Below are positions 44,620 through 54,700 of a DNA stretch of 57,788 nt, piece by piece. The stretch is from Lachnospiraceae bacterium. Lineage in GTDB: Bacteria > Bacillota > Clostridia > Lachnospirales > Lachnospiraceae. Both the position numbers and the translations under genes were made by a program. How positions within the stretch are numbered: the stretch's first letter is position 1; each line of letters opens with the position of its first letter. The DNA lies in contig JAGBBV010000040.1 in the NCBI GenBank assembly GCA_017938315.1, forward strand, positions 1 through 57,788. Reading direction: 5' to 3'. The notes beneath the pieces were generated by a model. It was not told the DNA's origin. It did no database searches and saw nothing but the letters and a program-made list of their open reading frames with translations.

Positions 44620-45720
44620 ATGAAAACATTACCGAAGAAATTTTTCAAAAGAAAATCCAAGCCTCAGGATGTGGCAAAAAATATACTGATTACATCCTGC
44701 TTTACCATTCTTGCAACTATCGTTGCGTTTTGGTTTTTTTATACGGTACCGGAGCAATCAGCCAATATTGTATTGGTTTATATCACTACTTTAGTACTGG
44801 TTTCCCGTTTTACTACCGGTTATATCTATGGAATTACTTTTTCACTTATCGGTGTTATATGTGTTAACTATTTATTTACCTATCCTTATTTTAACTTGAA
44901 TTTTACTTTGACCGGATATCCCATTACTTTTTTGTTCATGCTGATTATTTCCATTACCATCAGCACTATGACCAGCCAGATTATTGAACAAAACGAAATA
45001 ATTTTAGAACGTGAGAAGTTACTTATGGAAGCTGAAAAAGAAAAGATGCGGGCAAACCTGCTCCGTTCTGTTTCCCATGACCTTCGCACCCCCCTTACCG
45101 GTATCATCGGAAACACTTCTACATATATAGATAATGCGGAAACATTATCGGAACATGAAAAAACAGACATCGTAAAGCAGATTAACGACGACTCCAACTG
45201 GCTGTTGCATATGGTGGAAAATCTTCTCTCCGTTACCAGAATAGAAGAAACATCCATGAAAATTGCAACTTCTATGGAATCCGTTGAAGAAGTAATTGCC
45301 GAAGCTATCATGCGTCTTCGCAAACGTATCCCCGATGTTGCTTTAAATGTACAGGTTCCCGAAACATTTTTGATGATTCCTATGGACGCCATGTTGATAG
45401 AACAAGTTATCATCAATTTGGTTGAAAATGCAGTGGACCATGCAAAAAGTACACTCCCGATTGATTTAACCGTAATCGAACACCAAGACAGCGTTGCTTT
45501 TCACGTCAAAGATTACGGAATCGGAATTGCTCCGGAACGTCTATCTTCCATATTTGACGGTTCTCCCTATACCCCGCAAACCCCTTCTGATATTCATAAA
45601 GGGATGGGCATAGGACTTTCCATCTGTAAAACCATCATCACCGCACACAACGGTTCCATTACAGCCGCCAATCATGAAAATGGCTGTCTGTTTACATTTA
45701 TTTTACCAAAGGAGAATTAG
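44620..45720 (+). CDS. KdpD-like sensor histidine kinase (short form)
   Basis: Four membrane segments (about 20-42, 48-63, 68-88 and 97-117) form a DUF4118 domain as in KdpD. A linker helix leads to the HisKA domain (SVSHDLRTPLTGI, phospho-acceptor His near 152) and the ATPase domain with NLVENAVDHA, DYGIGIAPE and GMGIGLSIC. At 366 aa it lacks the large N-terminal KdpD sensor and Usp domains. It pairs with the response regulator 3 bp downstream. No kdpFABC pump genes are nearby, so the signal and the target may not be potassium. Confidence 0.9.
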   Translation: MKTLPKKFFKRKSKPQDVAKNILITSCFTILATIVAFWFFYTVPEQSANIVLVYITTLVLVSRFTTGYIYGITFSLIGVICVNYLFTYPYFNLNFTLTGYPITFLFMLIISITISTMTSQIIEQNEIILEREKLLMEAEKEKMRANLLRSVSHDLRTPLTGIIGNTSTYIDNAETLSEHEKTDIVKQINDDSNWLLHMVENLLSVTRIEETSMKIATSMESVEEVIAEAIMRLRKRIPDVALNVQVPETFLMIPMDAMLIEQVIINLVENAVDHAKSTLPIDLTVIEHQDSVAFHVKDYGIGIAPERLSSIFDGSPYTPQTPSDIHKGMGIGLSICKTIITAHNGSITAANHENGCLFTFILPKEN

Positions 45721-45723
45721 TGT

Positions 45724-46431
45724 ATGAATCCGAAATACTCTGTTTTATTAATTGAAGATGAAGAAAGTATCCGTTCTTTTATTTCAACTACATTAAAAAG
45801 CCAGGGATACAAAATAACCACCGCAGCTTGCGGGCAGGAGGGACTTCATCTGTGTGCTTCTCTTTGTCCGGATATTATTTTGCTGGATTTAGGACTTCCT
45901 GACATTGATGGAATGACCATTATCGCAAAGCTGAGGGAATGGTCCTCCACTCCCATTATTGTTATTTCTGCCAGAAGTCATGAACAGGAAAAAGCAAAAG
46001 CATTGGACCTCGGTGCCGATGATTACATTACCAAACCCTTTGGGACAGTAGAGCTTCTTGCCAGAATCCGCACTTCCCTAAGACACGGAAATCAATTTGC
46101 AGTGGGCAATACACCATATGCTCCCATTTATCGTCATAAAGAACTCATGATTGATTATGACAAGCATCTGGTTACTTTAGCAGGTGAAATGATTCACTTA
46201 ACACAGATTGAATATAAATTAATCACCTTACTTGCCCAGAACAGTGGAAAGGTTTTGACCTACTCCTATATCATGGAAAAGATTTGGGGGCCTTACATTG
46301 ATAACAATAACCAAATACTTCGTGTAAACATGGCAAACATCAGAAGAAAAATAGAAAAAAATCCTGCCACCCCCGAGCACGTATTTACGGAAATAGGGAT
46401 TGGATACCGGATGGCAGAATGTGAACAATGA
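45724..46431 (+). CDS. KdpE-like OmpR-family response regulator
   Basis: The receiver domain (about 1-120) has acidic residues in LLIEDEES and the phospho-acceptor Asp55 in LLDLGLPDIDG, with Lys in DDYITKPFG. The C-terminal winged helix (about 135-232) has TQIEYKLITLLAQNSGK and RVNMANIRRKIE. It is full length (235 aa). It follows the kinase gene by 3 bp and a strong terminator is directly after. Confidence 0.93.
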   Translation: MNPKYSVLLIEDEESIRSFISTTLKSQGYKITTAACGQEGLHLCASLCPDIILLDLGLPDIDGMTIIAKLREWSSTPIIVISARSHEQEKAKALDLGADDYITKPFGTVELLARIRTSLRHGNQFAVGNTPYAPIYRHKELMIDYDKHLVTLAGEMIHLTQIEYKLITLLAQNSGKVLTYSYIMEKIWGPYIDNNNQILRVNMANIRRKIEKNPATPEHVFTEIGIGYRMAECEQ

Positions 46432-46433
46432 GA

Positions 46434-46462
46434 AAAACCGCACTATTATAAAGTGCGGTTTT
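46434..46462. terminator. Bidirectional terminator
   Basis: AAAACCGCACT and AGTGCGGTTTT form a perfect 11-bp stem with a 7-nt loop, T- and A-rich on either side. It separates the two-component operon (plus) from uxuB (minus). Confidence 0.9.
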
Positions 46463-46473
46463 CCTATATCTAT

Positions 46474-48084
46474 CTACACATACTTTTCAAGGGTTCTACG
46501 TACGCTACCGGGTGCTGCAATCATTTCTTTAAAGTAACTGCATACCAAATCAGCCATACCAACCTCATACAAATCTACGCCGAAAATCTTACTGTTTTGA
46601 AGAATCGGTTTGATTTTTTCTTCTACATCTGCATTTTCTCCCAGTTTGATACCTTCCACATAAGGACAAACTTCAGAAAGAAGCGGATCGGGACTTAATT
46701 CAAAAGCATTTCCCTCATCATCCACTGCCATCAGATATCTGAGCCAGCCTGCAAATACAAGAGGAATCAGCTTTAATGAGGATACATTAAGTTTATCGGA
46801 AGCTGCATAAGCCTTAATGGTTTCCCCGAAACGGATGGCAAGCTTCTGGGATGTATCTGTAGCAATTCTCTGGGGAGTATCCGGCATAAAAGGATTGGGA
46901 ATACGCACATTTACTACTGTGTCAATAAATTCCTTGGGATCAAGAATACCGGGATTAATTACCACGGGAAGGCCTTCCACATAGCCCACACCTTCTACCA
47001 GTTTCTTTAAGGTTTCATCCTTCATTTCCTTGGAAATCAAATCATATCCAAGGAGACAGCCGTACACGGCAAGGGAAGTATGAAGAGGATTTAAACAGGT
47101 ACAAACCTTCATCTTCTCAACTTTGTCAACAGTTTCCCTTTCTGTAAACATGATACCGCCTTTTTCCAGCTGCGGTCTGCCGTTCGGGAATGCATCTTCA
47201 ATTACCAAATATTCACACTCTTCTGCATTGACAAAGGGTGCCACATAGGTATTCTTAGACGTAATGACGGGCTCTAACTGCTCAACACCGTCTTTCATTA
47301 ACATCTCTTCTACGGAGGCATCGGGTCTTGGGGTGATTTTGTCAATCATGCTCCAAGGGAAGGATACCTTGTTTTTATCATTTACATAAGCGGTAAAGCC
47401 TTTCTCTGCAAGTCCTTTTTCTTCCCATGTTTTTGCAAAAGCATGGATCGCATCATAAAGTTTGTCCCCGTTATGGGAGCAGTTATCCATGCTGACCATG
47501 GCTACAGGCTTTGCACCTGCGAGAAAACGGGTATATAAAAGGGATGCCACCTTGCCAATATAGCTGACAGGCTTTTTGGGACCTTTCGCAAAATCTTCTT
47601 CCACAGAAGAAAGAAGGGCTCCTTTTCCGTCTACCAGACTGTATCCCTTCTCGGTAATGGTAAAGCTAACCATCTGCAGGGAATCCTGCTCAAAAATTTC
47701 TTTTAAGCGGCCATAATGGGTATCATTTTCAGAGTCAAGCACCAAGGATTCCACCACACTGCCGATGACTGTCTTTTCAATATTTCCGTCTGCCTTCAAT
47801 GTGGCAAGGATAGAATAACTGTCATGGGGAAGATACATTTTTTCTATAATTTCATAATCATAGCCTTCTGTTACGATAAGTCCTCTGTCAAGTACACCTT
47901 CATTCAAAAGATTCTGTACCACATTGGCCTGAAAAGCACGGAAAATATTTCCCGCTCCAAAATGAATCCAAAAGGGCGCTTCCTTTGTTTTCTTTGTCAC
48001 TGCTTCTCTGTCATACTCAGGAAGTTTATAACCGGCATCCAGCCACTCTTTTGCATTTTGCACACCTGCATTGTTTAACTTCAC
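46474..48084 (-). CDS. uxuB: Fructuronate reductase (mannitol dehydrogenase family)
   Basis: This polyol-dehydrogenase-family NAD enzyme of 536 aa has the Rossmann start WIHFGAGNIFRAFQ (about 38-51), VSMDNCSHNG (about 200) and the core CLNPLHTSLAVYG (about 335), in which the catalytic Lys/His region lies. As it is directly downstream of mannonate dehydratase, the likely reaction is D-fructuronate to D-mannonate in glucuronate breakdown. The start is GTG at 48084 with AGGAGG upstream, 24 bp after uxuA. Kinase and aldolase genes for the later steps are not here. Confidence 0.88.
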   Translation of the reverse strand: MKLNNAGVQNAKEWLDAGYKLPEYDREAVTKKTKEAPFWIHFGAGNIFRAFQANVVQNLLNEGVLDRGLIVTEGYDYEIIEKMYLPHDSYSILATLKADGNIEKTVIGSVVESLVLDSENDTHYGRLKEIFEQDSLQMVSFTITEKGYSLVDGKGALLSSVEEDFAKGPKKPVSYIGKVASLLYTRFLAGAKPVAMVSMDNCSHNGDKLYDAIHAFAKTWEEKGLAEKGFTAYVNDKNKVSFPWSMIDKITPRPDASVEEMLMKDGVEQLEPVITSKNTYVAPFVNAEECEYLVIEDAFPNGRPQLEKGGIMFTERETVDKVEKMKVCTCLNPLHTSLAVYGCLLGYDLISKEMKDETLKKLVEGVGYVEGLPVVINPGILDPKEFIDTVVNVRIPNPFMPDTPQRIATDTSQKLAIRFGETIKAYAASDKLNVSSLKLIPLVFAGWLRYLMAVDDEGNAFELSPDPLLSEVCPYVEGIKLGENADVEEKIKPILQNSKIFGVDLYEVGMADLVCSYFKEMIAAPGSVRRTLEKYV

Positions 48085-48107
48085 GATCTCTTCCTCCTAC
48101 CTGCTTC

Positions 48108-49172
48108 CTAGTTACTCTTCTCGATTGCTTCCCAAAGTCCGTTTAAGTAAGCTGCACCAAGTGCTCTGTCATAAAGACCGTAACCGGGCATTGCCACTTC
48201 ATCCCAAATCATACGTCCATGGTCGGGACGAATGGGACCTGTAAAGCCGATATCATAAAGTGCTTTCATAATCTCATACATATCAAAGCTTCCGTCAGCA
48301 GACAAATGTGCTGCCTCTTCGAAGTCTGTGGGAGAATTAAACTTTAAGTTTCTTACATGTGCAAAATGAATTCTTCCTTTTAAAGAACGGATCATATCAG
48401 GAAGATCATTTTCTAAGTTGGTACCGTAGGAACCGGAACAGAAGGTGACACCGTTATGAGGGTTGTCTACCATGCTCATCATACGCAAAATGTTCTTCTT
48501 ATTAATAATAATTCTGGGAAGTCCAAATACGCTCCATGCCGGGTCATCCGGGTGAATTGCCATGTTAATGTCATATTTATCGCAGACAGGCATAATTCTT
48601 TCAAGGAAGTATTTCAGATTTTCAAATAACTTTTCATCATCTACATCCTTATACATTTCAAATAACTCTTTGACACGTGCCATACGTTCAGGCTCCCAAC
48701 CGGGCATTACCGTACCGTTGGTATCTCCTGCTATGGATTCAAACATTTTTTCAGGGTCAAGTGCATCCACTGCTTCCTGTGTATAGGCAAGCACTGTAGA
48801 ACCATCAGGACGCATTCTGGCAAGCTCAGTTCTTGTCCAGTCAAATACCGGCATGAAATTGTAGCATACCATATGAATATCTTCTTTTCCTAAATTTTCA
48901 AGTGTTTCAATATAATTTTCAATATACTGTTCCCTGTCGGGAGAACCGATTTTGATAGCGTCGTGTATATTGACACTTTCAATCCCTGCAATGGTAAGAC
49001 CTGCTGCCTCTACTTCATCCTTCATCGCACGGATGCGTTCCCTGCTCCAAACTTCACCGGGTGCTGTATCATATAAAGTGGTAATAACCGCTTTCACACC
49101 GGGAATCTGGCGGATTTGTTTTAAGGTAACTGTATCAAATTTAGAACCGTACCATCTTAATGTCATCTGCAT
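48108..49172 (-). CDS. uxuA: Mannonate dehydratase
   Basis: This TIM-barrel enzyme dehydrates D-mannonate to 2-keto-3-deoxygluconate. It has the N-terminus MTLRWYGSKFDTVTL, AIHPDDPAW (metal ligands, about 200), NGVTFCSGSYGT and the C-terminal RPDHGRMIWDE typical of UxuA. The start is placed at the ATG at 49172; the longer frame would use a TTG. It leads a two-gene operon with uxuB and faces an AraC-type regulator across 190 bp. Confidence 0.93.
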   Translation of the reverse strand: MQMTLRWYGSKFDTVTLKQIRQIPGVKAVITTLYDTAPGEVWSRERIRAMKDEVEAAGLTIAGIESVNIHDAIKIGSPDREQYIENYIETLENLGKEDIHMVCYNFMPVFDWTRTELARMRPDGSTVLAYTQEAVDALDPEKMFESIAGDTNGTVMPGWEPERMARVKELFEMYKDVDDEKLFENLKYFLERIMPVCDKYDINMAIHPDDPAWSVFGLPRIIINKKNILRMMSMVDNPHNGVTFCSGSYGTNLENDLPDMIRSLKGRIHFAHVRNLKFNSPTDFEEAAHLSADGSFDMYEIMKALYDIGFTGPIRPDHGRMIWDEVAMPGYGLYDRALGAAYLNGLWEAIEKSN

Positions 49173-49237
49173 AACTATATACCTGCCCTTCTTCAAATTA
49201 AATATCGTAATTTTCTCTCATAATTCTTTACATTAGC

Positions 49238-49266
49238 ATTATAATGAAATGCCACTTTAAATGCCA
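49238..49266 (-). promoter_or_regulatory. uxuAB promoter with overlapping direct repeats
   Basis: A perfect TATAAT (49238-49243) lies on the minus strand with a weak -35 (TGGCAT, 49261-49266) 17 bp upstream. AAATGCCA occurs twice on the plus strand (49247-49254 and 49259-49266, period 12), covering the spacer and the -35. This looks like a regulator site, probably for the divergent AraC-type protein. The rest of the 190-bp gap holds the araC-side promoter, roughly TTGTGC-N18-TATGAT. Confidence 0.6.
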
Positions 49267-49362
49267 TTGACGCTTTTGTTGTATACATTGCAAAAGTTGC
49301 GATTTTGTGCTATTTTATATACATACTATATGATATTATTGGTAATTATACGGAGATTTATT

Positions 49363-50271
49363 ATGCAAAAAAAATTACAAACCAGTTTCAGTACCCGTCA
49401 ATATATGCTTTCCAAAGATTACGAGCTGTATTACTATAACGATTCTACTTTAAATATGGTAGACCGCCACACCCACGACTATTATGAATTTTATTTCTTT
49501 TTGGAAGGAAATGTAAGTATTGAAATCGGAAAAGATATCTACCGCATCACACCGGGAGACATCATTATCATACCTCCCGCTGTTTCACACAGACCCATTA
49601 TTCACAATGTGGATGTTCCCTACCGTCGCTTTGTTTTTTGGATCAGCCGGGACTTTTGCAACCATCTGTTAAATCTCTCCTCTGACTACGGCTATATTAT
49701 GCAGCTTGTAGAAACCAAAAAAACTTATCTTTTCCATAATGACAGAATTACCTTTAATGCCATACAGTCCAAGCTTCTTCTTTTACTTGAAGAAATGCAT
49801 GGAAACCGTTTCGGAAAACGGCCCCAGCTCTCCCTATATGTGAGCGATTTAGTGCTCCATTTAAACCGTCTTGTCTATGAAAAGGAGCACCCTTCTGCAC
49901 CGGGAGAAATCCAGGCACTTTACCGGAAAATTTGCAGTTTTATCGAAAGCCATTTAGACGAGGATTTATCCTTAGACCGGCTTGCAGGAGAATTCTTTGT
50001 AAGCAAATACCATATTGCCCATATTTTCAAGGAAAACCTGGGGCTTTCCATTCATCAGTATATTACAAAAAAAAGACTGGCTCATTGTCGCCAGTCTATT
50101 ACAGGTGGTATGAATATTACTGAAGCTTATCACAGCTTCGGTTTCGGAGATTACTCCAGCTTCTATCGCGCTTTCAAAAAGGAATACGGCATTTCTCCCA
50201 AGGATTATGTTGCATCCACCCAGAATTCCGAGATGCTCAAACAAAATCCCGAGGAACAACCTACCCATTAA
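49363..50271 (+). CDS. AraC-family transcriptional regulator
   Basis: The 302-aa protein from the ATG at 49363 (GGAG 8 nt upstream) has an N-terminal cupin-type sugar-sensing domain (VDRHTHDYYEFYFFLEGNVS, then PGDIIIIPP) and a C-terminal pair of helix-turn-helix motifs (LAGEFFVSKYHIAHIFKEN and the signature FGFGDYSSFYRAFKKEYGIS). Its divergent position suggests it controls uxuAB. The end overlaps the convergent DHH gene by 11 bp. Confidence 0.9.
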   Translation: MQKKLQTSFSTRQYMLSKDYELYYYNDSTLNMVDRHTHDYYEFYFFLEGNVSIEIGKDIYRITPGDIIIIPPAVSHRPIIHNVDVPYRRFVFWISRDFCNHLLNLSSDYGYIMQLVETKKTYLFHNDRITFNAIQSKLLLLLEEMHGNRFGKRPQLSLYVSDLVLHLNRLVYEKEHPSAPGEIQALYRKICSFIESHLDEDLSLDRLAGEFFVSKYHIAHIFKENLGLSIHQYITKKRLAHCRQSITGGMNITEAYHSFGFGDYSSFYRAFKKEYGISPKDYVASTQNSEMLKQNPEEQPTH

Positions 50272-51769
50272 CCGGTTCATAGGACTTCATAAAGATATTT
50301 TTTTCAATCACATAAATATCATGCAAATCATCCTTGCGAGCCGCCAGATAGTCTCCGTCTCTGCCCAGCATATAGCTGTCAGGATCCCACTCCGTAAATA
50401 TCTTTACCCTATGATCTAATTCCTTCACATAAATATAATTTTCTCCGGTGGCAACACATGCTTTTGCATAAGGAATTAAGGATATATTATGTCCCTCTGT
50501 CACATCCTTTACCACAGGCGCATATTCCCCGTCAAAGTTGTATGCTTCCTCTAATATCTTATAACTCTTTTCAAACTTTTCCTTTTTATTGGGATAAATT
50601 TCACCTTTAATCCCTATCATAATGTAGGTATCTTCCTGTACCTCTACGTCCATATCCCCTTCCAGTGTACGTACAGACACCATGGTACCGGGCTCAAAAA
50701 TTTCTGCTGCCTTCACAAAACCAACAGGTATATTTTTCTTTTTGTAGAGGGTCATTTCAGCTAAGTCCACATGATACTCCTTGGGATGTATAATCACAAT
50801 ATCATCAAAATAGTCAATCATCCGCCAATCAAGGAAAGCGGCAACGTCTTTTTCTTTGTGATACTTTTCATATGCCTTTTCCAAAAGACCTGCCTGAATA
50901 AAGCCACCGGCCTTTTCCAAATGTCCGCCGCCGGAGCCAATGCCGTCTGTAATGAATTCTGCCAATTCATATGCCTTCACTTCTTTGACACAACTGCGCA
51001 CAGATATCTTTACGCCAAAAGGCAGGATACTGTACACAAGACAGGTATCCACAGAATCCACCTCAAGCATCATATCACTGATAATCCCCAAAATATTAGG
51101 GTCACAGGGATTTGCCCGGACAATGGCATACCGGTACATTTCATTATAATGATAACCAAGCAAGGCATTTCCCGCTATTTCCAATTCCTTTAAGGAAAGG
51201 TTTGCATTTTTAAATCTGGTAATTAAGCTCTTATCAAACTTTGCATCATCCCGTAAATCCTTATCAAGGGGATGAAAGATTTCCGCAAAATTATTGGTAT
51301 CTGTCATCAGCCCGTAATAGAATGCCGTAGCAAGTCTTTTCTCAGTGGCGGCATCAATTCCTTCTAAAAGCAGCAATTCCCTTACCACCGTAGAGCAGGC
51401 ACCGATATTACTTCTCACTTCATTTAATTTCGGCAGTTCCCCAGCCAGCTGATGGTGGTCAATGACAGCTACCTCTTTCGCCGGAAAACAGGTAACATTT
51501 CCCTGTCCATACTGGCAATCTACCGTCACAAGCATATCCGGTTCCTCTAAAGTTTCTACATATTCAATGGGAATATCCAGTTCCTCTATCATCAGCAGTA
51601 AATTGGTTTTTTGAACCTTAAATTTACCGCCATAAATAAGGCGCACCTGTTTTCCCTTATCTTTCAGATAGCAGTATACACCAAGACCACTTGCCATGGC
51701 ATCCGCGTCCGGATTATCATGACATTGGATTACAATATTGTCATACTCTAAAAGTTCTTTTAACCGCAT
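50261..51769 (-). CDS. DHH-family phosphoesterase with extra C-terminal domain
   Basis: The N-terminal 310 residues form a DHH/DHHA1 phosphoesterase: CHDNPDADAMASG (about 17), TVDCQYGQGN, VIDHHQLAGE (about 105) and the substrate loop GIGSGGGHLEKAGGF (about 275). Relatives cut oligoribonucleotides, pAp or cyclic dinucleotides. The last 150 residues are an addition with two similar units (IKGEIYPNKKEKFEKSY and, later, GRDGDYLAARKD with IFMKSYE), reminiscent of PGDYG-type domains. It starts 24 bp after the TIR protein stop with AGGGA upstream, so both are probably on one transcript. Confidence 0.85.
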   Translation of the reverse strand: MRLKELLEYDNIVIQCHDNPDADAMASGLGVYCYLKDKGKQVRLIYGGKFKVQKTNLLLMIEELDIPIEYVETLEEPDMLVTVDCQYGQGNVTCFPAKEVAVIDHHQLAGELPKLNEVRSNIGACSTVVRELLLLEGIDAATEKRLATAFYYGLMTDTNNFAEIFHPLDKDLRDDAKFDKSLITRFKNANLSLKELEIAGNALLGYHYNEMYRYAIVRANPCDPNILGIISDMMLEVDSVDTCLVYSILPFGVKISVRSCVKEVKAYELAEFITDGIGSGGGHLEKAGGFIQAGLLEKAYEKYHKEKDVAAFLDWRMIDYFDDIVIIHPKEYHVDLAEMTLYKKKNIPVGFVKAAEIFEPGTMVSVRTLEGDMDVEVQEDTYIMIGIKGEIYPNKKEKFEKSYKILEEAYNFDGEYAPVVKDVTEGHNISLIPYAKACVATGENYIYVKELDHRVKIFTEWDPDSYMLGRDGDYLAARKDDLHDIYVIEKNIFMKSYEPVNG

Positions 51770-51793
51770 ATTGGTCCCTTTCTATAGTTTCCC

Positions 51794-54700
51794 CTACTGT
51801 ACACGATACTTTATTCTCTCTGCTTCTGTCAACCGTTCTAACCCAAATTGTTCTATTGCTTCCTGCTTTAACATTTCCAGTGTCATATAGGGGAACTGAT
51901 ACAGGGTTCCATAGTATCCGCTTAATATCACACCATGTTTTGGCAAGTAGATTTTTCCATCTTCAATTCTGGCCGTCATTTCATAGCTGTCTGCATTCAG
52001 TATGAGCATATCTGCCAGTGTAATCAGACTGATGGTTCCGGTTTTTTCATCTGTCACGGCCTTCTCTATTTCATAATACTGATTCAGTGCAATATAGGTA
52101 AACTTTTCTTCCTCTAAGCTATAAACCTTAAAGTAATAGTCATCCCCCTGCAGCATAATCTCTAAGTCATCTGCACTAAACTGGATGAACCTGCGGTTAA
52201 TGCCGGTAAAGGGAATTTCCGCTATGGTTTCTTTCTTTTTGGTATCAAAAACCCGGAGCATGCCATCGCCGCAGCTGACCGCAAGTAATTCCCCGTTGTT
52301 TGAGGACTTGAAAAGTTCCTGTGCCTCGAAGCCGTTTAGCACAATGTATTCTTCTCCAAGAGGCGTAAGCTCTCCCGTTTCCATATCTACTATGTTAACA
52401 CCCTTGTCTTCTATATTGCAGTACGCATATTTTCCGTCATTTGATATGATTGCGGAGCGGATGAAATCCTCGGTTTCCTGTGAAGATATTATTTCACGTT
52501 TTTGTAAGTCAATGACCATAAGGCGGTGTCCGCTGTAGGCAAGGAGAAGGGACATGTCTTTATTGGCATCGTATTCAAGGGAAAGGAAGTCTTCTTCTAA
52601 AAGCATGGTTTGCTTTTCACCGGTTTCTAAATCAAAAAAGAGAATACTTCCGTCACTTCTTGCAAGCATATAAACGCTATCACTGATAAATCCCTCAAAC
52701 AAAGCATGCTTTTCTTCCACCCATTCGTGGATAAGTTCATGATCCGATGTCCGATAAAAACAGAGCCTTTTACCCACATCAAAATCATATAAATCTACCG
52801 CATAGTAAGTCTCCTCTTTTGACGATGTAATCTCTGCAATACTGTCATCATGCTCTGCCAAGCAATTTACTTGTGCTTCCTGCGGGTACTTCATAACCGT
52901 AAGTTCCGGAGATGCATAGGAACGGAACAATATTTTACCGTTACGAATGGACAAATCTTTTATTTCTTTGCCTGTTTCAATTGCTGCTCCACTGTATTTG
53001 ACGCCGGTAGTCATATTTACAATCTCTATAACGCCATTGTTTTGAGCCAAATATATATTTCCTGAATTAACTGAAATCAACAGGTTTGTAATCCCGTTAC
53101 TTACTTCCAGTTCATTAATTTTTTCCCCGGTTTGTCCGTTCCATGCCCGCACAGTATTATCTACTGACATAATGACTTCATCATGTACCTCTCCTGTAGA
53201 TGCATCCGTATAACACCTACATTTTATCTCGGAACCGGCTGCTTCATATCCCACTTCCTGATACTCATATGTATCACACCATAGTTCAGAATTACTCTTT
53301 ATATCCAGTTTTTGGACAAGAGCCTGTCCTTTGTTTTCACCGGAATTCATGATGTCAGCATACATAGTCTGTGTTGCAACAATACAATTATCTGTTGTAA
53401 ATACCATGTCTGTGATATACGTTGCTTTTGTCTCAATATCCGTAATAGTTCCTGTTTGAAAATCATACACACTGATATAACCATTTGTGGCTTCATCTTC
53501 AGTATTTATGTGGGATATTGCAAACTTACTTTTATCATCGCTATATACCATCACTCTTGAGTAGGAAAATTCCAAATTATTGGGTAGTGTTGCTATCACA
53601 TCCCCGTTGGTTATATCATAAATCACAACTTCCTCATTGCAGGCACATGCTACCATCTTTGCAGTCTCATCAAATTCACAGTATGTGGTTCCCAACGGTC
53701 TTTCAATATTCCAAAGCACTTCCCCATCAAAGGTAAATGCCTGCAACTGCTCATCTTTACAGATAATCAGGCTATCCTCATAAACCATAGCTGCAATAGG
53801 CATGTCCAGATATCCAAATGAATCTATTTGGGGTGCAATCTGTGCCAATTTTTGACCGTGTGTTATATCCCATGCATACACGGTTCCGCTCTGGTCTATG
53901 GATATCGCATACGCTCCATCCTGATTAAAATAAAAATCTGTAACCGGCAACTCATGTGATAAAACGCGGTCCATCTTCATTGCATTTCCGGTATCATAAC
54001 TGTACAGAGCCTGGCTAAGTGCGTACTGTGCCTCTGCTACATAGGGTCTGTCATTTTCCTCAGAAGGAAGTGCCTCAAGCGCTACAAGTACTGCCGCCCG
54101 CCTGTCACCTTCTTCCAACAAAGTAAGTGAGGTATCTGCAAGGTACTTGGACTGATTGCGCTGTTTACCTTCCAAGTTCTGCCTGATAAGTGCTGCATTA
54201 TAAGTGCTGTATGCACCAAATGCCAGTGCACCTGCTGTCACCACAGCCGCTATAGCTGCCAGACGTTTCATCTTACGCTCTCTGTGACGCTGCTTTAAAT
54301 CGTCATAGGTGCATCCTAAAAGCGGTGCTGCAAGTCTCATCACTTCTGTTCTTAACTTCCGTTTTGTTTCCCTTTTTGATATGCCTCTAACATCTGCTGC
54401 CAATGGCTCTACGGGATTCCCTTCATCATCAGACAGCAAAAGAGACGGAAAAGACTCATCCGGCTCTCCCTCAATTAAAACAGCCAAAACCTTGTCTCTT
54501 CCGTGCCTTCCGATAAATGTTTCGATTTCCTTCTGTACCCAGTAAGACTGTGGTGTCCTGGGTGAGCAGATTACTAAAAGATATTCGGACTCCCGAAGTG
54601 CATTTTCAATATTATCGCCAAGGTCACTTCCAATGGGAAGTTCCTCCTGATCACGAAATACTCTTTTAATATTCTTTTTCCCTGTTTTCTTTGCAACTGC

